Assembly (NCBI GenBank): GCA_011523655.1
Contig: WTGH01000041.1
Coordinates: 24,436-88,435, forward strand
Length of the DNA stretch: 64,000 nucleotides
Source: Rhodospirillaceae bacterium
GTDB taxonomy: Bacteria > Pseudomonadota > Alphaproteobacteria > Bin65
Direction of reading: 5' to 3'
Shown here: one piece after another, positions 56,976 to 64,000 of the stretch
How positions within the stretch are numbered: the first letter of the stretch is position 1
Layout: each line of letters opens with the position of its first letter
Position numbers and translations under genes: made by a program
Notes under the pieces: model-generated
What the model saw: only the letters and a program-made list of their open reading frames with translations
Database searches by the model: none
What the model was told of the DNA's origin: nothing

Positions 56976-57958
56976 CAGGTGCGGCCCTTCAACTCCTCGG
57001 GAAAGAGTTTGCGTGCGGAGAGCCGGTCCCTGTTCAGGCCGTCGACCAGACAGCCGATCGTTTCCCGTTGCTCCCCGGCATCCTGCGTTTCTGACCACGA
57101 GCGGATCAGCGCATCGAGAGCCGCTGCTCGCTCGGTCGTTGGATCGCTGTCACTTGCCAACTCCGCGAGCTCCGAATTGGTCAGGTACAGGCCGCTCTTT
57201 GCGCAAAGCATCCAGATGGCGTTGTCGACCAGTACGACCGGCCTGCCGGCAGCGGTCGCGATATCCTGCACGGCTTCCATGACGGCCAGACACGATCTTC
57301 CGGACGAGAAAGAAGGCGCCGCGCGCCCGTTCCTGCCGGGCCAGTCTTTGCAAGGCACCAGGCCGAAGGAAGCCATGGCGCGCTTGACGTGCCGGTCTGG
57401 CTTGGCAACGTCGAAGCCGAGATTTTTGAGCGCTTCGGCCGCCAGGGCCACCCCCAGCCCGGGAAGCTTGTCCTTTCCCGGCGACCCCAGGCGCAGCGCC
57501 GCTTGCTTGGGATCCCCATCCAGCTGGCGCACGAGCGACGTGAAGTAGCTTTCCGCCGAGCCGTGAACGCTGCTGTGTTCGAAGAGTATTCGGGCGGCGC
57601 CGATGAGATTGACGAGGTCCCTTCGCAAAGTCACCGAGCCGGCCTTCCGGTCCAGGAACCATGGCATGATGCGCTCGCCGACCTCGCAAGCCGGAAGCTC
57701 GGCATAGGATTTCAGGCTGAAGCCGGAAAACAGCTTCGGAAGTCCGGCCCGAATCCGTTCGACCTTCGACCAGTCCGTGTTGTTGGACAGCACCGCCAAC
57801 AGCAGACTCTCGAAGGTCTCGTCGTCGCTCCATGCCTTGCCGTCGGCCCTGGCCGCGATCGCCGCGACCTGGTCGAAGGAGTCGACACGGCTGCGCCATC
57901 CCGGCAGCGACGTGTCGAGACAATCCTCGATATTCCGCCATAGCGTCGGTGAAGTCAT
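56972..57958 (-). CDS. HhH-GPD-like glycosylase-fold protein coupled to the PIN gene
   Basis: A 328-residue protein. Residues about 150-200 read LPGLGVALAAEALKNLGFDV AKPDRHVKRAMASFGL, the helix-hairpin-helix and Asp (KPDRHV, Asp188) pattern of HhH-GPD DNA glycosylases of the MutY/AlkA/TagI group; the N-terminal part FESLLLAVLSNNTDWSKVERI fits the same fold. No Fe-S cluster cysteines are seen. The C-terminal end (GCLVDGLNRDRLSARKLFPEELKGRTW) resembles the toxin-binding tails of antitoxins paired with PIN proteins. ATG 57958 is the start. Either a DNA-repair enzyme or an antitoxin on a glycosylase scaffold; the coupling with a PIN gene favours the second. Confidence 0.7.
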   Translation of the reverse strand: MTSPTLWRNIEDCLDTSLPGWRSRVDSFDQVAAIAARADGKAWSDDETFESLLLAVLSNNTDWSKVERIRAGLPKLFSGFSLKSYAELPACEVGERIMPWFLDRKAGSVTLRRDLVNLIGAARILFEHSSVHGSAESYFTSLVRQLDGDPKQAALRLGSPGKDKLPGLGVALAAEALKNLGFDVAKPDRHVKRAMASFGLVPCKDWPGRNGRAAPSFSSGRSCLAVMEAVQDIATAAGRPVVLVDNAIWMLCAKSGLYLTNSELAELASDSDPTTERAAALDALIRSWSETQDAGEQRETIGCLVDGLNRDRLSARKLFPEELKGRTW

Positions 57959-58177
57959 TGTCTGAGCCTCGCGAGGATGTCGGAGCCTTGAATCCTCACC
58001 GTAAATTAGGCGCCGGCCCTGTCGAAAAACAAGGTTGACAGGTTCGTGTCGTAGCAACGCTCTCCTTCGATTCCGTTCTTGCCAACGACCGTATCCCTCG
58101 ATCACGACATCGGAGGCGCCGCTTCGCCGGCGACGAAGGGGTCCGCCGGCCCGGCATCGGGAAGCGGACACCGGAAT

Positions 58178-59164
58178 TCATGCACTGCGCCGCCACTGTC
58201 CCGGCGTCGTGCCGTGGCGGCGCTTGAGATGGCGGCCGAGATGGGAGGCCGACTGGAAGCCGCACGCGACGGCGATCTCGGAGACGCTCATGCCGGTCTG
58301 CCGGAGCAGGCTGGCGGCGCGGTCGATCCGCAGGTCGAGATAGAACCGCCCCGGCGGCTGGCGCAGATGGCTGCGGAACAGGCGGGTGAGCTGCCGGCCG
58401 GACAGGCCGGCCGCATCGGCGATCCGGTCCACGGGCAACGGATCCTCCAGATGCCGTTCCATCAGGAGGATGGCGTCCGCAAGGTGCCGGTTCCGGCCGG
58501 CCATACGGATGGCGGCGGTGACGTGCTGTTCCTGCGCCGCCTCGCGGATCCGGTCATGGACGTAGTTTTCCGCGACTAGGGAGGCGGTTTCCGCGCCGTG
58601 GGCGGCCATGACGAAGGTGAGCATCAGGTCGAGGCTCGTGGTGCCGCCGGCGCAGCTGAACCGGTTGCGGTCGATTTCGAAGATCGAGGTGCGGATGTCC
58701 AGGCCGGGGAAGCGTTCGCGGTAGGCGTCGAGGCATTTCCAGTGGATGGTCGAGCGGTAGCCGTCGAACAGTCCGGCGGCGGCGACCGGGAAGGCGCCAT
58801 CGGAGACCGAGCCGATGCGGGCGCCGCGGCCGGCGGCGCGCGCCAGCGATGCGTCGAGGGCCGCCGATTTGTAGGTATGGGACCGCTGGCCGCCGACCAC
58901 CGCGAACAAGGCGGGTTCGGCAGCCGATGCGCTGCCGTCCTGCAGGGGCTCGGCCGGCAGCCGGATATGGCTGGAGGAGGGCACCCCGTCTCCCGACGGC
59001 GAATCGCCCAGGTCGCGCGGATCGGCCATGAGGCGCCAGTCATAGGCGCGCCGGCCGAGCACCAGATTTGCCGCCCGCAGGGCATCCACGGCGCACGACA
59101 GGGCCAGCAGCGAAAAGCCCGGCACCAGAAAGAATTCGACCGGAACAGGCTCCCTCATCGCCAT
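58178..59164 (-). CDS. GlxA-type transcriptional regulator (DJ-1/PfpI + AraC)
   Basis: A 328-residue regulator: N-terminal DJ-1/PfpI-like domain (residues about 5-190, FFLVPGFSLLALSCAVDALRAAN ... RIGSVSDGAFPVAAAGLFDG YRSTIHWKCLD) and C-terminal AraC helix-turn-helix pair (about 215-325; LSGRQLTRLFRSHLRQPPGRF and MSVSEIAVACGFQSASHLGRHLKRRHG). The motif TTSLDLMLTFV and the CAGG Cys are typical of GlxA. GbdR and SouR of Pseudomonas, which sense glycine betaine and sarcosine, have this architecture. Divergent from the FAD oxidoreductase. Confidence 0.93.
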   Translation of the reverse strand: MAMREPVPVEFFLVPGFSLLALSCAVDALRAANLVLGRRAYDWRLMADPRDLGDSPSGDGVPSSSHIRLPAEPLQDGSASAAEPALFAVVGGQRSHTYKSAALDASLARAAGRGARIGSVSDGAFPVAAAGLFDGYRSTIHWKCLDAYRERFPGLDIRTSIFEIDRNRFSCAGGTTSLDLMLTFVMAAHGAETASLVAENYVHDRIREAAQEQHVTAAIRMAGRNRHLADAILLMERHLEDPLPVDRIADAAGLSGRQLTRLFRSHLRQPPGRFYLDLRIDRAASLLRQTGMSVSEIAVACGFQSASHLGRHLKRRHGTTPGQWRRSA

Positions 59165-59303
59165 TCCTGCGGCCCTCCGGGATTGCGAGCGGTTTCCGTC
59201 AGAATAGTGTTCTTTTCTGTCCGATATATTGTTTTTCGGCCGGATTGAAAAGCGCAGGATGCGCTCGAAATCGTGACGGTCATCCTTGATCGAGAGGCTT
59301 CCG

Positions 59304-60653
59304 ATGAGTTTCCCGAAACACGCCCGCTATGTCGTCATCGGCGCCGGAATCCACGGCCTGTCCACCGCGTGGCGGCTGGCCGAACGCCTTGCAGCGAAGA
59401 GCAACGGCCGGGGCAGCGGCGCCGACATCCTGGTGCTCGACAAGACCGCGATCGCCGCCGGGGCCAGTGGCATCGCCTGCGGCGTCGTGCGCAACAATTA
59501 TTTCCAGCCCGCCATGCGCGAGCTGATGGCGCACAGCGTCAAGGTCTGGGAATCCGATCCGAAGGCTTTCAGCTACCACCCGGTCGGCTACATGCAGATC
59601 AGCCACGAGGCGATGCGCGAGGATGTGACGAGCATCTACGAGCAGCAGAAGGCGATCGGCTACGAGTCCGATTTCATCGAGGGCGGGAAGGACTGCACGG
59701 CCTACATGAAGGGCCTGCTGTCCGACTGGCGGGCCGCGGGCATCACCTCCGTCCTGCACGAGAAGAAGGGCGGCTACGCCAACAATACCGCTTCCGTCTA
59801 TGGCCTGGCCGGCAAGGCCGAGGCCCAGGGCGTGCGCATCATGACCGGCGTGGAGGTCACGGGCTTCGAGCGCGGCAGCAATTCCGACGCGGTCACCGGC
59901 GTCGTCACGGACCGGGGAACGATCAAGTGCGATCAGGTCGTCATTGCGGTCGGGCCCTGGGTCAAGACGATCTGGGACATGCTCGACCTGCCCCGCGAAG
60001 TCTCGATCAAGGGCCCCGACGGCGCGATGCATGACGGCATCCCGACCTGGCGCTACTGGTGCCTGGAAGAGGGCGTCGTCGGCGTCGACCCGGACTATCA
60101 GAAGCTCAACGACGGCGGCATGCCGCCGGTCATCCATGTCGATACCGATGCGCCGCTGCACTCCGACGTTGACGGCTCGGTCATCACCGAGGAACCCTGG
60201 GGCATCTACTACAAGCCGGATTTCCATTTCGGCGGCGTCCAGGGCGGCGCCATGCCCTATGAGGTGAAAACGCCGGCCGACGACGTGGCGATCGACCCCT
60301 ACGGACCCGAATCGCCCGAATTCATCGTCGGGGACGATTTCGCCCATATGTGGTGCTCGGCGCTCGCCTTCTGCCAAGAGCGGTTTTCCGGCCAGATCGG
60401 CAAGTTCAGGAAAGAGCCGTCGGGCGGCCTGGGCTGCTTCACGCCGGACAGTTTTCCGGTCTTCGACACCTTCTGCGAGAATGTCCACATCGTCGCCGAC
60501 AGCAACCACGGCTACAAGATGATCGGCGTCGGCCATCTGGTCGCCGACGAGATGCTGGGCGAGAAGCAGGCCCTGCTCGAACCGTTCCGGTTCAGCCGCT
60601 ACGCCGAAGGCAGGCTGCATCCGCTGAGCAACAGCCCGTTTCCCTGGAGCTGA
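59304..60653 (+). CDS. FAD-dependent oxidoreductase of the sarcosine/dimethylglycine oxidase type
   Basis: A 449-residue DAO-family flavoenzyme. The FAD dinucleotide fold is YVVIGAGIHGLSTAWRLAE; the second FAD segment is GIACGVVRNNYFQPAMREL, and C-terminal CFTPDSFPVFDTF with DSNHGYKMIGVGHL is the DAO/SoxB-type end. The related sarcosine oxidase beta subunit at 63708 shows the same first fold. ATG 59304 has a CGAGAGG site (a TTG at 59286 is an alternative). Probable role: oxidative N-demethylation or deamination of an N-methylated amino acid, giving formaldehyde or a methylene-folate. Followed by a strong terminator, so it is a one-gene unit. Confidence 0.88.
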   Translation: MSFPKHARYVVIGAGIHGLSTAWRLAERLAAKSNGRGSGADILVLDKTAIAAGASGIACGVVRNNYFQPAMRELMAHSVKVWESDPKAFSYHPVGYMQISHEAMREDVTSIYEQQKAIGYESDFIEGGKDCTAYMKGLLSDWRAAGITSVLHEKKGGYANNTASVYGLAGKAEAQGVRIMTGVEVTGFERGSNSDAVTGVVTDRGTIKCDQVVIAVGPWVKTIWDMLDLPREVSIKGPDGAMHDGIPTWRYWCLEEGVVGVDPDYQKLNDGGMPPVIHVDTDAPLHSDVDGSVITEEPWGIYYKPDFHFGGVQGGAMPYEVKTPADDVAIDPYGPESPEFIVGDDFAHMWCSALAFCQERFSGQIGKFRKEPSGGLGCFTPDSFPVFDTFCENVHIVADSNHGYKMIGVGHLVADEMLGEKQALLEPFRFSRYAEGRLHPLSNSPFPWS

Positions 60654-60682
60654 CCCTCCCCCCTCCATGCAACGGGCGCGAG

Positions 60683-60717
60683 AAAGCCCCCGCCGGAATC
60701 CGGCGGGGGCTTTTCTT
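60683..60717. terminator. Strong intrinsic terminator
   Basis: AAAGCCCCCGCCGG, loop AAT, CCGGCGGGGGCTTTTCTTT: a 14-base-pair stem with T-rich flanks on both strands. It ends the oxidoreductase transcript and, from the other side, the amtB / small-protein transcript. Confidence 0.92.
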
Positions 60718-60778
60718 TACTCAGGCGATTGGCAGGGCGCTGGAGTATCGCGCCCCCGTTATCGTACTCGGGTCGCGG

Positions 60779-60997
60779 TTAATCGCCGTCGAGGGCTTCG
60801 GCGATCGTGGCTTCGTCGCCGAATTTGCCGATCTGGTCTTCGTAGTCCTTGTTCTCGGCCCGCATCTGCAGGACGTGCCAGCCGATCCACAGGACGACGC
60901 CCACGATCACGAACAGTCCTTCCGCACCCTGGAAGGGGTAGATGGCGCCGACATCCTTCAGGTCGACCGCCCAGCTTTCGATGCCTGTCGTTGACAT
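60779..60997 (-). CDS. Small single-helix membrane protein downstream of amtB
   Basis: A 72-residue protein: short polar start (MSTTGIESWAVDLKDVGAIY), one membrane helix (FVIVGVVLWIGWHVLQM) and an acidic tail. ATG 60997 has an AAAGGAGA site. It follows amtB by 82 bases on the same strand, in one operon before the terminator. No family is recognised. A small membrane partner of AmtB is possible, because the gene pair is tight and the size fits a regulator or stabiliser. Confidence 0.72.
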   Translation of the reverse strand: MSTTGIESWAVDLKDVGAIYPFQGAEGLFVIVGVVLWIGWHVLQMRAENKDYEDQIGKFGDEATIAEALDGD

Positions 60998-61079
60998 GCT
61001 TCATTCTCCTTTCTGCCGTCGGCCCGCCGGCATCGTTCGGCCGGCGGGCTTTCGGGCGTATCGGGTCGGGATCGGCCGG

Positions 61080-62435
61080 TCAGGCGGCCGCCGCCTTCTC
61101 GGTGGCGCGGACGTCGTCCGCCGCGGCCTGCTCGTCCCGGTTGGTCGCAAAGTCGAGACCCAGCAGTTCGACCTGTTTCGGGATGCGCAGCACGTTCGCC
61201 GCCGCCAGAATCTTGGCGACGACCCAGCCGGGCAGCATGCCGAGCACGAAGAACATGATGATCGCGCCGACGAACTGGCCGAGCGGGTTGATCGTGGCAT
61301 AGCCTTCGTACGGCGAACTCGGGTGGCCCCAGAGGACGAAGCCGCAGATCACCAGGCCGATGAAGCCGGCATAGCCGTGGACCGCCACGGCGCCGACCGC
61401 ATCGTCGATCTTGAACTTCCGCTCCACCCAGTAGTGCAGCTTGTAGGCGCACCAGGTGCCGAAACCGGCGATGATCATGGCCTGGATCGGGTGGTACAGG
61501 TCGTTGCCCGCCGAAGCCGTGATGATGCCGGCAAGGCCGCCGGAGTAGGTCCAGAAGGCATTGCCCTTGGACGCCAGATAGCCGACCAGCAGGCCGCCCG
61601 ACAGCGACATCAGGAAATTCACCGTGATCGCGCCGAGCGTCGTCGGCGTCAGGTAAATCGTCGTCGCCGTCCAGGTATCGCCCTTGATCTGGCCGTCGAT
61701 GCCCTCCGGACCGATCAGCGGCACGTTGCAGGCGACGTAGAAGCCCCAGAAGCCGGCATAAATGAAGAACAGGCCGAGGCACACCATCCACGGATTGTGC
61801 GGATTGATGTCCCGTGGCGTGCCGTCCTTGGCGAACTTGCCGAGACGGGGCCCCAGCACGACCAGGATTCCGAGGGCGAAGCCGCCTGCGATCGCGTGGA
61901 TCACGCCGGAGGCGTAGGCGTCGTGGTAGCCGAGCAGCTGCACCATCCAGCCGCCATAGTGCCAGCCCCAGGCCGCGTCGATGATCCAGGCGACCGATCC
62001 GATGACGACCGCGAGAATCCAGAACGCGCCGGAATTGATCCGCTCGATCACCGAACCGGAGACGATGGAGGCCGCCGTCCAGGAGAACAGCAGGAAGGCC
62101 GCCCAGAACACGCCGGTGATCCGGTCGCTCGTATTCGGCCCCATGGTTTCCGACCACGGCGCGTTGGGTGCGGCGTCTCCGAGCAGGAGCCCGCCGGTGA
62201 TCCACGGTCCGTTCGGTACGGCCCAGTAAATCCACCAGCCGAAGAAGAAGAAGGTGATGGTGACCAGCGGGATCAGCATCGTGTTCTTCATCAGCGTGTG
62301 CATGTGGTTGCGCCGCCGGCTGGCGCCGACTTCGTACATGCAGAATCCGATATGAATGAAAAACATCAACGGTATCGTCGCCCAGTAATAGAACTCGGTG
62401 AATACCGTCGTAATGGCGTTAAGGTTGCCTTCCAT
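61080..62435 (-). CDS. amtB: Ammonium transporter, Amt family
   Basis: A 451-residue channel with eleven helices. The pore twin histidines are His180 (YASGVIHAIAGG) and His353 (DDAVGAVAVHGYAGF). The sequence is divergent from E. coli AmtB: an unusual early segment VGASRRRNHMHTLMKNTMLI PLVTITFFFFGWWIYWAVPN and a longer C-terminal tail (about residues 420-451, FATNRDEQAAADDVRATEKA) where GlnK would dock. ATG 62435 follows GGGGAG. No glnK gene is next to it. It lies between two GlxA/oxidoreductase units that probably release ammonium or methylamine. Confidence 0.9.
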   Translation of the reverse strand: MEGNLNAITTVFTEFYYWATIPLMFFIHIGFCMYEVGASRRRNHMHTLMKNTMLIPLVTITFFFFGWWIYWAVPNGPWITGGLLLGDAAPNAPWSETMGPNTSDRITGVFWAAFLLFSWTAASIVSGSVIERINSGAFWILAVVIGSVAWIIDAAWGWHYGGWMVQLLGYHDAYASGVIHAIAGGFALGILVVLGPRLGKFAKDGTPRDINPHNPWMVCLGLFFIYAGFWGFYVACNVPLIGPEGIDGQIKGDTWTATTIYLTPTTLGAITVNFLMSLSGGLLVGYLASKGNAFWTYSGGLAGIITASAGNDLYHPIQAMIIAGFGTWCAYKLHYWVERKFKIDDAVGAVAVHGYAGFIGLVICGFVLWGHPSSPYEGYATINPLGQFVGAIIMFFVLGMLPGWVVAKILAAANVLRIPKQVELLGLDFATNRDEQAAADDVRATEKAAAA

Positions 62436-62495
62436 GGCTCTGGCTCCCCTGGACACTCCAAACAGTATGTGATGGCGCCGGACCGGACCGGGACG

Positions 62496-62510
62496 GCAAC
62501 AATGCCGCCG
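62496..62510 (-). promoter_or_regulatory. Candidate sigma-54 promoter of amtB
   Basis: On the minus strand, CGGCGGCATTGTTGC keeps GG at -24 and GC at -12 with ten bases between, the core of the sigma-54 pattern TGGCAC-n5-TTGC. It would start transcription about 50 bases before the amtB ATG, as expected for a nitrogen-controlled gene. Not a full consensus match. Confidence 0.4.
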
Positions 62511-62640
62511 TCATCCGGCCGAAAATCGGCCGGCACCTGTCCGCGCCCGCGCAGCATGGCGCTATCTGCAAATCGCTGTCAACAAGCTTGGATGCATATG
62601 CATGTTATTGGTTTGAATTGGTTTTTCGATCTTCCCAGAA

Positions 62641-63621
62641 TCAGGCCGGTTTGGCCAGCCGCAGGCGATGGCGGGACGGGGAGTCGCCGAAGCGCCGTTT
62701 GAACGCGGTGGCGAAATGGGCTGCGCTCGCAAAACCGGTCGCGAGCGCGATATCGACGAGGCCGAGGTCGGTCTGGCGCACCAGGTCCCGGGACTTGTCG
62801 AGCCGCAGATCCCGGTAGAACGCGCCGGCGCTGCGGCCGAGCCCGGCCCGGAACTGCCGGTTCAGCTGGCGGGCGCTGACGCCGACGACCCCGGCGAGGT
62901 CGGCGAGCGGCAGCGGATCGGCGATATGGTTTTCCATCGCCTCGATGGCGGAGAGCACGACAGGGCGATTGGTGCCGTAGCGCTGGGCCAGGCCGGCGCG
63001 CTGCGGGCCGCCGGCGGGCCGGACTTCGGTATGCATGAACCAGTCGCTGACCTTGCGGGCGAAATCCGGCCCGTGCTGCTCGGCGATCAGGGCGTGCATC
63101 ATGTCGAGCGGGGCGGTTCCGCCGGCGCAGGTCAGCCGATCCCGGTCCACGACATAGAGCGTCCGCTCGAGGAGGAGGCCGGGATGGCGCTCGGCGAGGG
63201 CGGCGGCGTGCTCCCAGTGGATCGTCATGCGCCGGTTCGCCATGACGCCGGCGTTGGCGAGGATCGCCGGGCCGCCGGAGACGCCGCCGACGGTGCGGCC
63301 GTGCCGCGCCTGCCGCCGCAGCCATTGCAGCGTAATCGGGTCTTCGAAGCCGACGGGATCGCCGCCGGCGACGACGAGCGCAAGGTCGAACGGTCCGTTC
63401 GCGTCCCGGAGATCCCGGACCTGTACCGACGCTGCCGACGAACTGTTCACGAACGCCGGGGCCGCCGGCCCGGCGGCGAAAAAGGACAGGTCGTAGATCC
63501 GCCTCCCGGCCAGCAGGTTGGCGGCGCGCAGGGGTTCCGTAACCGCCGCGAAGGACATCAGCGCGAAGCCCTCGACCAGAAGGATGGCAATCCGTTGGGT
63601 GGGGAAGGTCGAATCGGGCAT
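62641..63621 (-). CDS. GlxA-type transcriptional regulator (DJ-1/PfpI + AraC), second copy
   Basis: A 326-residue regulator with the same DJ-1/PfpI plus AraC layout as the protein at 58178: [65 protein letters not shown], and [21 protein letters not shown] / [25 protein letters not shown] in the helix-turn-helix region. Divergent from the sarcosine oxidase beta gene, with an 86-base gap. Family members GbdR and SouR activate sarcosine and betaine catabolism, which fits the neighbour. Confidence 0.93.
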   Translation of the reverse strand: MPDSTFPTQRIAILLVEGFALMSFAAVTEPLRAANLLAGRRIYDLSFFAAGPAAPAFVNSSSAASVQVRDLRDANGPFDLALVVAGGDPVGFEDPITLQWLRRQARHGRTVGGVSGGPAILANAGVMANRRMTIHWEHAAALAERHPGLLLERTLYVVDRDRLTCAGGTAPLDMMHALIAEQHGPDFARKVSDWFMHTEVRPAGGPQRAGLAQRYGTNRPVVLSAIEAMENHIADPLPLADLAGVVGVSARQLNRQFRAGLGRSAGAFYRDLRLDKSRDLVRQTDLGLVDIALATGFASAAHFATAFKRRFGDSPSRHRLRLAKPA

Positions 63622-63707
63622 GTCCCGATTTTATAGGAATATGTCCGATTCCGGAAAGCGCGAAAATGAAATCGGGCGCATCAATCCGGCGTTCCCCTGA
63701 GCACGCC
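63622..63707. promoter_or_regulatory. GlxA-soxB divergent region with TGTCC repeats
   Basis: TGTCCCGATT (63621-63630) and TGTCCGATT (63642-63650) are direct repeats 21 bases apart, two helical turns, the usual spacing of AraC-type half-sites. TGTCCGAT also occurs at 59218-59225 in the other GlxA/oxidoreductase gap. Confidence 0.5.
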
Positions 63708-64000
63708 ATGCGCTATTCCGCCCTCAGAATTCTCAAGGAAGGCCTGACCGGCAACCGCGGCTGGAAGCCGGTTTGGCGCGAGCCCGATCCGAAGCGCCGC
63801 TACGAGGTTATCGTCGTCGGCGGCGGCGGGCACGGGCTGGCCACGGCCTACTACCTGGCCACGGTGCACGGCCTGAGAGATGTGGCGGTGCTGGAAAAGG
63901 GCTGGCTCGGCTCCGGCAATGTCGGCCGCAACACGACGATCATCCGCTCCAACTATCTGCTGCCGGGCAACCAGCCCTTCTACGAGCTGTCGATGAAGCT
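63708..64000 (+). CDS. soxB: Sarcosine oxidase beta subunit (N-terminal part)
   Basis: The first 97 codons (window ends inside the gene). [20 protein letters not shown] then [31 protein letters not shown] matches the SoxB N-terminus, with the FAD-binding [36 protein letters not shown] is the following conserved part of heterotetrameric SoxB, which demethylates sarcosine with FMN/FAD, tetrahydrofolate and O2. SoxD, A and G should follow outside the window. Confidence 0.93.
   Translation, partial: MRYSALRILKEGLTGNRGWKPVWREPDPKRRYEVIVVGGGGHGLATAYYLATVHGLRDVAVLEKGWLGSGNVGRNTTIIRSNYLLPGNQPFYELSMK

Overview
The window is high-GC DNA from a proteobacterium, most likely an alphaproteobacterium of the Rhodospirillales type. 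The basis is protein style rather than any rRNA: a short alphaproteobacterial-type rpmJ, a malyl-CoA lyase like those of Rhodobacter, the bolA / J-domain / cobS / cobT cluster, a possible Irr-type iron box before dps, and many ABC, TRAP, DMT and BCCT carriers for small organic solutes. I found no rRNA, tRNA, CRISPR array, phage block or intact insertion sequence.

Layout. 0-13.5 kb: a ynfA fragment, a BCCT carrier, a ClC-family protein with unusual gating residues, a periplasmic binding protein, a GST, a Sel1-repeat protein, a Rieske oxygenase, rpmJ, a phytanoyl-CoA-dioxygenase-like protein with a DUF1330 partner, an SDR, and a large membrane spermidine-synthase-like protein. 13.5-27.3 kb: an exported isoaspartyl-methyltransferase-like protein, ettA, an AhpD-like gene interrupted by one in-frame UGA exactly where the second redox cysteine should be (probable selenoprotein), a second AhpD-like gene, a DMT carrier, clpS, malyl-CoA lyase, xerD, aroK-aroB and a CorC/HlyC-type protein. 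27.9-36.9 kb: a LuxR-type regulator, a DUF2889 protein, a promoter-hairpin-terminator unit that looks like a small RNA, bolA, a DMT carrier, a J-domain protein, cobS-cobT and an 8-oxoguanine-deaminase-like amidohydrolase.

36.9-42.0 kb looks acquired. It has an AbiEi-like/HipA fusion, a decayed second copy of the tail of the neighbouring amidohydrolase, about 700 bases of relic DNA, and a divergent dcmR-dcmA pair that closely resembles the dichloromethane dehalogenase locus of methylotrophs. 42.2-56.5 kb: dps, an acyl-CoA synthetase, a complete branched-chain-amino-acid-type ABC operon (livF-G-M-H plus a Tat-exported binding protein), an aldehyde dehydrogenase, a membrane class III nucleotide cyclase, a three-gene TRAP carrier and an unknown gene.

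56.5-64 kb: a PIN nuclease translationally coupled to a glycosylase-fold protein, then two similar units, each a GlxA-type (DJ-1 + AraC) regulator facing a flavin oxidoreductase of the sarcosine/dimethylglycine oxidase type. amtB and a small membrane protein lie between the units. Together with the BCCT carrier this suggests use of betaine-derived N-methyl amino acids with attention to the ammonium released. The strongest items for follow-up are the UGA-containing AhpD gene, the dcmRA locus, the AbiEi-HipA fusion with its flanking duplication, and the small-RNA candidate.
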